Shown: in pieces, positions 56,317-64,000 of the stretch
Numbering within the stretch: the first letter of the stretch is position 1
Layout of the letters: each line of letters starts with the position of its first letter
Assembly: GCA_963824805.1 (NCBI GenBank)
Contig: CAWGQZ010000065.1
Coordinates: forward strand, 55,456 to 119,455
Origin: DATBAT01 sp963824805
GTDB taxonomy: Bacteria; Acidobacteriota; Terriglobia; Terriglobales; Acidobacteriaceae
DNA length: 64,000 nt
Direction: 5' to 3'
Notes under the pieces: model-generated
What the model saw: the letters and a program-made list of their open reading frames with translations, nothing else
Database searches by the model: none
What the model was told of the DNA's origin: nothing
Translations under genes and position numbers: made by a program

Positions 56317-56919
56317 ATGTTCGAATCGGAAGTGGATCAAGACAAACCGGCCGACCCAAGAAGACGGATATTTCTAGGGATGTCAGTGTCTGCAGTCGCA
56401 GGCGCGTTGCTGTGGTCGCTGCGCAAGCCGCGGCTGGTTGCTGAGGCGGAGAACACAGGCACGCCCAAGGATGTCACGATCGTCCGGTTCTCTGACTCCG
56501 GGCAAAAGCTGCAGGAGGTTCGTCTGCCGATGGTGGTCAAGACGGAAGAGGAATGGAGAAAGCAACTTTCGGCGAATGAATTCGACGTGACGCGCCGGGC
56601 TGATACCGAGATGGCCTTTACCGGGCGATATTGGAACATGCACGAAGCGGGCATCTACCGTTGCGTTTGCTGTGACAATGCGCTCTTCAGCTCAGACACA
56701 AAGTTTGACTCCGGCACGGGATGGCCCAGCTTCTGGCAGCCGCTCGCGAATGAAAATGTGCGGCTCAATCGCGACGTCACGCTCGGTATGGCGCGAACCG
56801 CCGTTGCCTGCACGCTTTGTGACGCGCACCTGGGTCATGTATTCGACGATGGTCCGGCGCCGACTTACCAGCGTTACTGCATGAATTCAGTTTCGCTGAA
56901 GTTCGCGAAGAAAACCTAG
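56317..56919 (+). CDS. msrB: peptide methionine sulfoxide reductase MsrB, membrane-anchored
   Basis: 200 residues. One N-terminal hydrophobic segment (FLGMSVSAVAGALLWSL) would anchor or export it. MsrB motifs: MAFTGRYWNMHEAGIYRCVC, two CxxC zinc pairs (CVCC and CTLC), SGTGWPSFWQPL, LGHVFDDGPAPTYQRYCMNS with the catalytic Cys in RYCMNS. It reduces methionine-R-sulfoxide. With MsrA directly before it, the pair repairs oxidised envelope proteins. Confidence 0.93.
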   Translation: MFESEVDQDKPADPRRRIFLGMSVSAVAGALLWSLRKPRLVAEAENTGTPKDVTIVRFSDSGQKLQEVRLPMVVKTEEEWRKQLSANEFDVTRRADTEMAFTGRYWNMHEAGIYRCVCCDNALFSSDTKFDSGTGWPSFWQPLANENVRLNRDVTLGMARTAVACTLCDAHLGHVFDDGPAPTYQRYCMNSVSLKFAKKT

Positions 56920-56975
56920 GCGAGACCGAGGGCGCCTCCGGCCAAGCTTCACTTGGTTTTCTTTGAGCAGCAAGC

Positions 56976-57735
56976 TTAGTCCAGCCTCACCAGAAACACC
57001 GCTCCCTCCGGCGTCTTGGTATCCCGCGCCACTTCTTCGGCTCGCCCACGGTCATCGCCCAGCACCCGAACCCGGACCCACCAATCTCCCACGGGACTTC
57101 CAAAATGAATGACCTTGGCCGTATGGTAGCGGCGGGAGATCCTGTCAGCCATGGAAGTGGCGGGCGGCTCTTCGGCGAAGGCTCCGATTTGCACCGCCCA
57201 GCGGCCACCCTGATCGATGGGAGCCGGCGTGCGAAGCACTTCGACTCTCACTTGCGACACGCCCGCTCTGACCAGATCGACTTTCTTGGCGGCAGCCAGC
57301 GAGAGGTCGATAATGCGCGCTCCGATAAATGGGCCGCGATCGGTAATTCGGACGATGGCTGAGCTTCCCGTCTTGACGTTGGTTACGCGAACGATGGAGC
57401 CTAGAGGCAACGTGCGATGCGCCGCCGTCATGGCGTTCATATCGTAGACTTCGCCATTCGACGATTTGCGATTGTGGTACGGAGGCCCATACCAACTGGC
57501 CAGTCCGGTCTGGATCAGAATGGGTTTGGCGTCGGAGGGAACCGAGAGGTCATTCTTTTCTTCCTGGGTCTTGTCAGGCACCACCTCGGGGCGGTGCACT
57601 TCCGCTGTCTCTGGGTTGTGAAGGCTGCGGTATTGGAGGCGGCGGAGGTATTTGGGCGCGGTTGTTCTTGTGTCCGCATCCCGCCAATGCAATGGAAAGA
57701 AGAATTGCCGCCGCGCAGAGGCAGAATCTTCGCAA
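56976..57735 (-). CDS. rlpA: RlpA-type septal lytic transglycosylase-like lipoprotein, one frameshift
   Basis: About 252 residues. Start probably TTG 57735 (MRRFCLCAAAILLSIALAGC), giving a lipobox LAGC; a Pro-rich linker PPPPPIPQPSQPRDS changes frame near 57580-57600 to EVVPDKTQEEKNDLSVPSD. The double-psi beta-barrel follows: GLASWYGPPYHNRKSSNGEV, MTAAHRTLPLGSIVRV, ITDRGPFIGARIIDLSLAAA (the conserved Asp of RlpA), and a SPOR domain at the end (GRWAVQIGAFAEE). RlpA cleaves peptide-free septal peptidoglycan glycan. SPOR binds the same glycan. Confidence 0.85.
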
Positions 57736-57758
57736 TCCGGTGGCGAACCTTGCGGACT

Positions 57759-57986
57759 CTATTTCTGCGGCGGGTGATGCTGTTCCATGTAGTCGGCGAG
57801 ACGGGTCAGCTTCTCGGCCGCGATACGCATGGCTTTGGTGGAGTGGCTGCGGACCGCGGGAACCACTTCGTCGTTCAGATACTGAATGACTTCCGTGGAT
57901 TCCTTCTCCAGACGTTCCGCCACCTCGGAGATGGTTTTGTTGACGCGTGACGATGCTTCTTCTACCTTGCGGCCGAAGTCGTTCAT
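57759..57986 (-). CDS. small amphipathic-helix protein, unknown function
   Basis: 75 residues, largely helical (KVEEASSRVNKTISEVAERL; EKESTEVIQYLNDEVVPAVR; AMRIAAEKLTRLADYMEQHH). GAGGAATT precedes ATG 57986. It has no signal peptide, membrane segment or known family motif. It lies 23 bases upstream of the RlpA gene on the same strand and may share its transcript. A coiled-coil partner role is possible; this is inference. Confidence 0.65.
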   Translation of the reverse strand: MNDFGRKVEEASSRVNKTISEVAERLEKESTEVIQYLNDEVVPAVRSHSTKAMRIAAEKLTRLADYMEQHHPPQK

Positions 57987-58113
57987 AATTCCTCAATTGC
58001 GTACCCTCTAAACCTTCCACAGATCTAGAGCGGAGACCCAGGCAAGTTCATTATTTCGTGCCTGCGGGGGCGGGTCAACCCACGCGCATACCGATAGACA
58101 CCTCGGCTTACGG

Positions 58114-58119
58114 TAAAAT
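58114..58119 (+). promoter_or_regulatory. -10 box (TAAAAT), leaderless layout
   Basis: TAAAAT lies six bases before ATG 58126 with no Shine-Dalgarno site, identical in spacing to the box before the amidohydrolase at 43300. Confidence 0.5.
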
Positions 58120-58125
58120 CGCGGC

Positions 58126-58581
58126 ATGCGAAAGTTCTGGCTCTTTGCCATCGTAATCGGCGCCTGCCTGTTGCAGGCGTGTACGGTGTGGGGAGATCGT
58201 CCAGTAAAAACCTGGAGCGACGTTACCGGAGGCGAGAGTCTGGAGCGAAACTTCTGGAGAGAGGTCAAAGCCAAGAACTGGACAGAATTGGAACGCCATC
58301 TTGCCGGCAATTTCGTATCTGCTTCGACACGCGGCACACGCGACCGGGCCGCGACGGTGGAATATCTGAAGCAGTTGCAACTGGACGAGTACTCTCTGGG
58401 CGATTTTCAGGTGGAGTTGAACGGCCAGGCACTGGTGGTGAACTACAGTTTGACGGCGACGGGAACAATAGAAGGCAGGCCGCTACCGGCTGGGCCCGTA
58501 CGTATGATGAGCGTGTGGCAGCAGCAGAAATCGGGATGGACCGCGATCGCCCACTCCACGATTGGAACATCCGGAAACTAA
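58126..58581 (+). CDS. NTF2-like (DUF4440-type) lipoprotein
   Basis: 151 residues. Signal segment FWLFAIVIGACLLQAC ends in a lipobox LLQAC. The mature domain is an NTF2 fold: WREVKAKNWTELERHLAGNF, YLKQLQLDEYSLGDFQVELN, LVVNYSLTATGTIEGRPLPA and MSVWQQQKSGWTAIAHSTIG. It may bind a small ligand. The mutY gene starts 20 bases after its stop, in another frame, and may be transcribed with it. Confidence 0.82.
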   Translation: MRKFWLFAIVIGACLLQACTVWGDRPVKTWSDVTGGESLERNFWREVKAKNWTELERHLAGNFVSASTRGTRDRAATVEYLKQLQLDEYSLGDFQVELNGQALVVNYSLTATGTIEGRPLPAGPVRMMSVWQQQKSGWTAIAHSTIGTSGN

Positions 58582-58601
58582 GCCTGGCAGCTTCCAGAGA
58601 C

Positions 58602-59585
58602 ATGGGAACAAGCCACAGCATCAACGAGCCAGCCGGTCGCAGACTTTTCCAGCGGCGGCTGCTTGGCTGGTATCAGCGCAATAAACGCGATCTTCCATGG
58701 CGCGCCAACCGCGATCCTTACCGGGTTTGGCTTTCCGAAATCATGCTGCAGCAGACGCGGGTAGCAGCCGTCGTTGCATACTACCGGCGATTCCTGCAGC
58801 GATTTCCCACCGTTGAAGCACTAGCGTCCGCCTCAGAATCTGATGTTCTGGCGGCCTGGAGCGGGTTGGGATACTACCGCCGCGCCCGCATGCTGCATGC
58901 TGCCTCGAAGAAAATCGTCGACGAGTATGGGGGCGAATTCCCCAACACCGCGGCTGCTTTGCTCAGCCTTCCAGGAATAGGCCGATATACTTCCGCGGCG
59001 ATTGCCAGCATTGCGTTTGACGAACCGGTCGCGGTCGTCGATGGAAACGTCGAGCGGGTTGTGCGCCGGGTAACTGGGACACCGCTGGTTGGCGAACCTA
59101 TGTGGCAGGTGGCTTCACAGTTGTTGGATCCCAGGCAGCCTGGGAACTTCAATCAGGCCATGATGGAATTGGGGGCGACGGTTTGTGCGCCGCAGGTAGT
59201 GGATTGTCCGAAATGTCCGGTAGTAAGTTTTTGCGCGACACGTGGCGCGGGGCTGCCAAAGCTCAAGCCAGTCCGCCGCAAGCGGGAGATTCACTACACT
59301 CTCAATTGCCGGAACCGGTCGGTGCTTCTGGTGCAACGAGCATTTGACGAATCGCTAATGCCGGGGATGTGGGAGTTGCCGGAAGTTGTTGCTGATGATC
59401 CGATGGAATCGTGGCTTACGGTGCGGCATTCGATCACGGTGACGGACTACACGGTGCGGGTAGTGAGAGACTTGAAGCGCGTACGTAAGGGTGAATGGGT
59501 GGCAATGCAAAGAATCGAAGCACTTCCGTTGACCGGATTGACACGGAAGATCTTACGGGCGGCGAAGATTTTGGGTGGCTTATAA
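58602..59585 (+). CDS. mutY: A/G-specific adenine glycosylase MutY
   Basis: 327 residues from ATG 58602. The helix-hairpin-helix glycosylase has the catalytic Glu in LSEIMLQQTRVA, LPGIGRYTSAAIASIAFDEP for the hairpin, and Asp in VVDGNVERV. The iron-sulfur loop is CAPQVVDCPKCPVVSFC (C-x6-C-x2-C-x5-C). The C-terminal MutT-like domain (VLLVQRAFDESLMPGMWELP) recognises 8-oxoG. It removes A opposite 8-oxoG. The longer frame starting at 58179 overlaps the lipoprotein gene and is not real. Confidence 0.94.
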   Translation: MGTSHSINEPAGRRLFQRRLLGWYQRNKRDLPWRANRDPYRVWLSEIMLQQTRVAAVVAYYRRFLQRFPTVEALASASESDVLAAWSGLGYYRRARMLHAASKKIVDEYGGEFPNTAAALLSLPGIGRYTSAAIASIAFDEPVAVVDGNVERVVRRVTGTPLVGEPMWQVASQLLDPRQPGNFNQAMMELGATVCAPQVVDCPKCPVVSFCATRGAGLPKLKPVRRKREIHYTLNCRNRSVLLVQRAFDESLMPGMWELPEVVADDPMESWLTVRHSITVTDYTVRVVRDLKRVRKGEWVAMQRIEALPLTGLTRKILRAAKILGGL

Positions 59586-59690
59586 AGCACAAGGCCCTTC
59601 GGCTGCGCCTGGGACGACAGGCCCGGTTCTTTTGGGGTTTGAGGTAACTTTTAGGCCTCTTCGGCGGTTAATCTAAGTACGGAGACAGAA

Positions 59691-60188
59691 ATGGCAGCGC
59701 TCGATACTGGTGAGACCGCCCCTGATTTTTCTCTGCAGGCGATGGATGGAAATCTGTTTTCGTTGAAGGATGCTCTGGCGCGCGGTCCGGTAGTCGCAGT
59801 GTTCTTCAAGATTTCGTGTCCGACCTGCCAGTATGCTTTGCCTTTCCTGGAAAGGCTTCATAAGGCATATGGAGCAAAAGGCGCGATGATCGTTGGGATT
59901 TCGCAGAATGGCAGGAAGGATACTGCGTCATTCTCAAAACATTTTGGAATCACATATCCAATAGTGCTGGACGACACGAACACCTATCCTGTGTCGAATG
60001 CTTACGGGCTGACAAATGTGCCGACGACATTCTGGATTGGACAGGACGGGGAAATCGAAATCTCCAGCGTTGGCTGGGACCGGAGCGATTTTGAACAGAT
60101 CAATGCCAAGATGGCAGAGACGACGCGTGGGGGTGTGGTACCGATTTTTCAGCCGGGAGAGAATGTGGCTGCGTTTCGGGCTGGTTGA
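59691..60188 (+). CDS. TlpA/AhpC-type redoxin
   Basis: 165 residues, cytoplasmic by sequence. Thioredoxin fold of the redoxin type: ETAPDFSLQAMDGNLFSLKD, the redox motif ISCPTCQYALPFLERL (CPTC), GISQNGRKDTASFSKHFG and the cis-Pro segment NVPTTFWIGQDGEIEISSVG. The CxxC suits a thiol-disulfide reductase more than a peroxidase. It could feed electrons to MsrA/MsrB or other partners. GGAGA before ATG 59691. Confidence 0.88.
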   Translation: MAALDTGETAPDFSLQAMDGNLFSLKDALARGPVVAVFFKISCPTCQYALPFLERLHKAYGAKGAMIVGISQNGRKDTASFSKHFGITYPIVLDDTNTYPVSNAYGLTNVPTTFWIGQDGEIEISSVGWDRSDFEQINAKMAETTRGGVVPIFQPGENVAAFRAG

Positions 60189-60324
60189 GGGTCTAAGAAT
60201 TAGCCTGCAGGTTGCGGGCTTCAAAAGCTAGCGTACTTCGAGACGCGAAGAGTTCCCGTTCGACGACCGCTTTCAGTTTTCAGTACTCAGCAACTAGTTT
60301 GCTTCGATTCCAAGAGGAGTGTTC

Positions 60325-61989
60325 ATGCAGAAGGGTGCTCTGTGGTTAGCGGCAATTGTTATTGCCTTAGTGGTATGGGGTTTTACCCAAACCTCGCCGC
60401 GGCTTTCACCGGCCGGAATCGCGGCGATGCAGAAAATCGACGCGCAACGTATCCGGGCGCACGTGAAGTTTTTGTCCGATGACAAGCTGGAAGGTCGCGG
60501 CACGGGGCAGCGCGGTGGTGACATGGCGGCTGACTACATAGCCAAGGAGTTCAAGAGTTATGGGCTCATGCCCGCGGGCGATAACGGGACCTACCTGCAA
60601 AAGGTCCCCATGGTCGGGGTTACGCCGGGAGCAGAAGCTACGTTTTCGCTTGCAACGGCCCGCGGCGATGCGCGCAATCTGAAAGTGCTGGATGAGTACG
60701 TTGCCTACGACCAGACGCAGCAGTCGCAGTCGGACGTGGATGCTGACATGGTTTTTGCCGGCTACGGAATCGAAGCCCCGGAATACAACTGGAACGATTA
60801 CAAAGACGTGGACGTGAAGGGCAAGGTCCTGCTCATGCTGGTGAATGAGCCTCCGTCGGACGATCCGAACTTTTTCACCGGCCGGGCGCTGACTTATTAC
60901 GGCCGGTGGATCTACAAGTATGAGGAGGCAGCCCGTAAGGGCGCGGCGGGCGTAATTCTGATCCATCGCGAGGACATGGCGAGTTATCCCTGGGATGTGG
61001 TGCGTAATTCCAATTCCGGCGAGAAGTCTTATCTCAAACTCGACGGAACGCCCAAGCTGAAGGTCGCGGCGTGGGTGCAACTGGATATTGCCAAGCAACT
61101 GGTGGCAGGGGATGGTCTCGATCTCGACAAGCTGATGGCAGATGCGCGCTCCCGTGATTTTCGTCCGGTTGCGCTTCATTCCCGGCTCAAGGCTCATATG
61201 GTGAGCAAGGTGCGTCCCTTTGAATCGAACAATGTGATCGCGACGCTTCCCGGTTCCAGTTCCAAGCTAAAGAATCAAGCTGTGATGTACACGGCGCACT
61301 ATGATCACCTGGGCATCCGGCCTGATATGCCGGGAGATAACATTTACAACGGCGCGGACGATAACGCCACCGGATGTGGAATCCTGCTGGAGCTTGCGCG
61401 CACCTACAGCCTGGCGGGGCAGAAGCCGGCGCGCTCGATTATTTTTGCTTCGGTGACAGCCGAAGAGCAGGGATTGCTCGGGTCAGAGTATCTGGGTAAG
61501 CATCCGCCAATTCCCGCGGGGAAGATCACGCTTGATCTGAACTATGACGATGTGCCGCCGCTGGGTCAGCCGGAAGAAGCTGAGGTTTCCGGTTCGGAGC
61601 GGACTACCTTCTTTTCAGCAGTGCAGAGCACGGCCGAGGAGTTCCGGCTCACCATTCGTCCGGATTCACATCCCGAGGCGGGACACTATTACCGGTCAGA
61701 CCATTTCAGCCTGGCTCGGGTTGGAATTCCATCGTTCTCTTTGAATGAAGGGATGAAGTACAAGGGACATGACCTGGCGTGGGGAATGCGGGAAGCCGAC
61801 GAGTACACGCAAAAGCACTATCACCAGCCGAGCGATGAATATCACGAGGAGATGGACTTCACGGGAGACGCGGTGCTGGCGCGGTTTGGATTTGCCCTGG
61901 GATGGGAGGCCGCGAATATGCCGAAGCTAGTGGGATGGAAAAAGGGGGATGAGTTCGAGGCGGCGCGGATCAAAAGCTTGAGCGAGTGA
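60325..61989 (+). CDS. secreted M28 family metallopeptidase
   Basis: 554 residues from ATG 60325, which sits five bases after GAGGAG; the GTG at 60319 lies within that ribosome site. The N-terminal membrane segment GALWLAAIVIALVVWGFTQ exports it. A PA-type insert (AYGIEAPEY/WVQLDIAKQ region) precedes the zinc peptidase domain: MYTAHYDHLG (His, Asp), NGADDNATGCG (bridging Asp), SVTAEEQGLLGS (catalytic Glu pair), and YHQPSDEYHEE (His). All ligands are present, so it should be an active aminopeptidase in the periplasm. The frame is intact. Confidence 0.92.
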   Translation: MQKGALWLAAIVIALVVWGFTQTSPRLSPAGIAAMQKIDAQRIRAHVKFLSDDKLEGRGTGQRGGDMAADYIAKEFKSYGLMPAGDNGTYLQKVPMVGVTPGAEATFSLATARGDARNLKVLDEYVAYDQTQQSQSDVDADMVFAGYGIEAPEYNWNDYKDVDVKGKVLLMLVNEPPSDDPNFFTGRALTYYGRWIYKYEEAARKGAAGVILIHREDMASYPWDVVRNSNSGEKSYLKLDGTPKLKVAAWVQLDIAKQLVAGDGLDLDKLMADARSRDFRPVALHSRLKAHMVSKVRPFESNNVIATLPGSSSKLKNQAVMYTAHYDHLGIRPDMPGDNIYNGADDNATGCGILLELARTYSLAGQKPARSIIFASVTAEEQGLLGSEYLGKHPPIPAGKITLDLNYDDVPPLGQPEEAEVSGSERTTFFSAVQSTAEEFRLTIRPDSHPEAGHYYRSDHFSLARVGIPSFSLNEGMKYKGHDLAWGMREADEYTQKHYHQPSDEYHEEMDFTGDAVLARFGFALGWEAANMPKLVGWKKGDEFEAARIKSLSE

Positions 61990-62067
61990 GCCGCGAACAA
62001 CTTGCCAGGGAGCGCAAGGCCCCGCGGCTTTGTTCGGGGTGACACTGCAATTACAGATGAGCGCAGG

Positions 62068-62759
62068 CTAATATTCCATGACTTTCAGGGCTGGGCTGAT
62101 TATCAGAGTCGGCTCAGTCGCCTTTTGAACTGAGTCGGCCGTAACCCCGGGCGCGAGTTCCGTGAGAATCAGCCCGTTTGCAGTGACGTCCATGACGGCC
62201 ATCTCCGTCACAATCATGTTTACGACTCTGACCCCGGTCAGCGGGAGAGTGCATTTTTTCAGAATCTTTGGCTGGCCGTCTCTGGTGGTGTGTTCCATGG
62301 CAACGATCAGGCGGCGGGCCCCTGCTACCAGATCCATGGCTCCGCCCATGCCCTTTACCATTTTGCCGGGGATCATCCAATTTGAGAGATTGCCTTCTTC
62401 GTCTACTTCCATCGAGCCCAGAACGCTGAGATCGATGTGACCGCCGCGAATCATGGCGAACGAATCGGCGCTGGAGAAGAACGATGTGCCAGGGATTTCG
62501 CTGACGGTTTCCTTGCCGGCATTGATCAGATCGGCGATCTTCTTCGCCTTCGAACGGGTAGGGACCGATTCCCAGCATCCCATTCTCGGACTGCAGAATG
62601 ACTTCCATGCCCGTGCGGGACGTAATTGGCGACTAGGGTGGGCATGCCGATCCCGAGGTTGACGTAGAAGCCGTCGCGCAGTTCCTGGGCGATGCGCTTG
62701 ACGATACGCTCGCGCTTGTCGCCATCCTTGATGGGTTTCGTGCTTGTCTGCGAGCTCAA
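62068..62759 (-). CDS. scoB: 3-oxoacid CoA-transferase subunit B, two frameshifts
   Basis: About 230 residues when joined. MSSQTSTKPIKDGDKRERIV and QELRDGFYVNLGIGMPTLVA lie in frame 1; near 62610 the frame changes to MEVILQSENGMLGIGPYPFE (the catalytic Glu is in SENGMLG) and near 62545 to KIADLINAGKETVSEIPGTS, after which all is intact (IRGGHIDLSVLGSMEVDEEG; KMVKGMGGAMDLV; LPLTGVRVVNMIVTEMAVMD). With ScoA it forms succinyl-CoA:3-ketoacid CoA-transferase, used for acetoacetate. Its ATG overlaps the scoA stop by four bases. Plus-strand M28 is convergent. Confidence 0.9.
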
Positions 62760-63453
62760 TTCTTTTTCCTCACGGTTCTTCTCTCGATGCGCCTCTCAAA
62801 TATTTCTCCCTTGAAGATTCTCTTCACGTAAATGCTGGGAGTGTGAATCAGTTCGGGGTCGAGCTCTCCGACTTCAACCATTTCTTCCACTTCGGCGATG
62901 GTGACTTTCGCGCCGATGCCATCATGGGATTGAAGTTTCGTGCGGTCTTGCGATAAACAAGGTTGCCCCACTTGTCACCTTTCCACGCCTTTACGAAAGC
63001 GAAGTCGGCTGTCAGCCCGCGTTCCATGATGTAGGTGCGTCCGTCAAATTCGCGCGTTTCCTTGCCTTCCGCCACTATGGTGCCCACTCCGGTTGGAGTG
63101 AAGAAGGCGGGAATGCCAGCGCCCCCGGCGCGTATGCGTTCGGAAAAAGTTCCCTGGGGTATTAGTTCGAGATCAATTTCCTTGTTGAGGATTTTTTGTT
63201 CCAGCAGTTTGTTTTCGCCGACGTAGGTGCCGATGTGGCGGCGGAGCTGGCCGGCGGCCAGCAGGAGGCCGATGCCAAGGCCATCGACGCCGGCATTGTT
63301 ACTGATGGTGAATAGGCTCTTGGTGCCTTTGCGGACCAGAGCGCGGATCAAGTTCTCCGGCATGCCGCAGAGGCCGAAGCCGCCGATCATGATGGTGGCG
63401 CCGTCGGGAATGTCCTGAATGGCTTCGTCGGCGCTGGCTACGACTTTATTCAT
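62756..63453 (-). CDS. scoA: 3-oxoacid CoA-transferase subunit A, one frameshift
   Basis: About 232 residues. MNKVVASADEAIQDIPDGAT, then the CoA-loop region MIGGFGLCGMPENLIRAL, NAGVDGLGIGLLL and FFTPTGVGTIVAEGKETREF. The frame changes near 62915; the other frame gives KVTIAEVEEMVEVGELDPEL, HTPSIYVKRIFKGEIF and a stop at 62756-62758 overlapping scoB. Subunit A contributes most of the CoA site of succinyl-CoA:3-ketoacid CoA-transferase. Confidence 0.92.
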
Positions 63454-63657
63454 TTGTAGGGATTCTAAATGAAGGGAGGTTTCATTTCAGGTTACGAGCG
63501 GGAGGCATCAACGAAAGTCTAAAAAACGCGGGCTCGGCGCTTGCTCTAAAGATGATCGTTCGGAGCCGGGGAACGCAAGGTCCCTCCACTCGCCGTTGCC
63601 TTGGCTCCGGCTCGGTCGGGATGACAATGTGGTGAAAACAGGTATTTGGGATGTTGG

Positions 63658-64000
63658 TCAGGATGACAAAGGTTTGGGTCGCGCATTTTTCTTCAGATGA
63701 TGGGCCCGCTCGAATTCTCTTTCCAGTTCTCTGGAGTCGAGATTCTCGCGGAGGTGGGACAGGCGCTGCTCGAGTTTCAAGAGGGCATAACTTACGTTCT
63801 CTTTGTTGGTGAGAAAAACATCGCGCCACATGGAGTAGGGGCTCGAGGAGATTCTGGTCATCTCTTTGAGGGCGCGCCCTCCTGCGTCGAGCAAGGGGGC
63901 ATCCTCGCCGTATTCGTCTACCAGAGTCGCGGCCAAGGCCGTTGAGATCAGTTGCGGGAGGTGGCTGATCCAGGAACAGAGCTGATCGTGTTCATCGGCC
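63658..64000 (-). CDS. tyrA: prephenate dehydrogenase TyrA, C-terminal part (5' partial)
   Basis: The frame is open to the right edge and encodes the C-terminal helical domain of prephenate dehydrogenase: DEHDQLCSWISHLPQLISTA (the His of the SHLP motif), ATLVDEYGEDAPLLDAGGRA, LKEMTRISSSPYSMWRDVFL and KENVSYALLKLEQRLSHLRE. The NAD-binding N-terminal domain lies outside the window. TyrA converts prephenate to 4-hydroxyphenylpyruvate for tyrosine synthesis. The gap to scoA holds a GATGACA-type dispersed repeat. Confidence 0.85.
   Translation of the reverse strand, partial: ADEHDQLCSWISHLPQLISTALAATLVDEYGEDAPLLDAGGRALKEMTRISSSPYSMWRDVFLTNKENVSYALLKLEQRLSHLRENLDSRELEREFERAHHLKKNARPKPLSS

Noticed and set aside
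58179..58601. N-terminal extension of the mutY frame
   Set aside because: It overlaps the lipoprotein gene in another frame and MutY homology starts at ATG 58602.

Overview
The window reads as a GC-rich chromosomal segment of a soil-type Acidobacteriota (Terriglobia-like) bacterium. The support is indirect but consistent. There are two large MacB-like permeases of the ADOP type (Acidobacterial duplicated orphan permease), a Ser/Thr kinase fused to a TolB-like propeller, and many secreted glycosidases, DUF1080 and amidohydrolase proteins. RlmN, MutY and TyrA are of the kind seen in that phylum. No rRNA, tRNA, CRISPR array, insertion sequence, prophage or recognisable defence island was seen.

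Layout. 1-8155: DoxX fragment, GH3 beta-glucosidase, Ser/Thr kinase, TonB-like protein and M16 peptidase. 8306-15036: rlmN, ADOP permease 1, a NarX/NarL-type two-component pair and a Flp-type pilin closed by a strong bidirectional terminator. 15184-19646 (minus): TonB-like protein with an M48 protease, and a nucleotide-sugar dehydrogenase. 19909-27304: FecR-like secreted protein, ECF sigma factor with a small membrane partner, metallophosphoesterase, a Fur/PerR regulator with a palindromic operator, katG, an ankyrin remnant and a broken amidohydrolase. 27506-39392: accessory region with GH5 cellulase, DUF4256, DUF1801, PLD-like protein, VOC protein, BrnA-like remnant, OmpA-like protein, truncated M48 gene, Gfo/Idh/MocA oxidoreductase with a DUF1080 hydrolase, cytochrome P460 and a BBE-type flavoprotein. 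This region carries most of the dispersed palindromic repeats. 39478-46306: DUF899, MFS and two AhpD-like genes on the minus strand, then an amidohydrolase, BNR propeller and NTF2-like cluster on the plus strand, and a VOC protein. 46428-53324: gamma-glutamyltransferase head-to-head with a GH26 mannanase, cupin, hydrolase remnant, VOC lipoprotein and ADOP permease 2. 53786-64000: DUF1801 with an AraC-DinB fusion, exported MsrA and MsrB, RlpA, MutY, redoxin, M28 peptidase, the two 3-oxoacid CoA-transferase subunits and the end of TyrA.

Themes. Plant-polysaccharide use is suggested by GH3, GH5, GH26 and the DUF1080/oxidoreductase pair. Peroxide and redox defence is suggested by PerR-katG, MsrA/MsrB, AhpD-like proteins and redoxin. 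Envelope functions come from TonB, M48, OmpA-like, RlpA, ADOP and pilin proteins.

The most striking global property is the number of single-base reading-frame breaks. About 20 genes, including housekeeping ones (rlmN, scoA, scoB) and katG, switch frame one or more times while still encoding conserved protein on each side. Several breaks are at short homopolymers. I read this mainly as indel error in the underlying assembly, with true gene decay in a few places (M48 fragment, alpha/beta-hydrolase remnant, perhaps the ankyrin and BrnA genes). Affected genes are given by their full reconstructed span. I found no clearly new multi-gene system. The best leads are a palindromic repeat placed just after stop codons, a recurring leaderless-promoter layout, a katG-ankyrin neighbourhood under a PerR-like operator, and a pair of parS-like palindromes.
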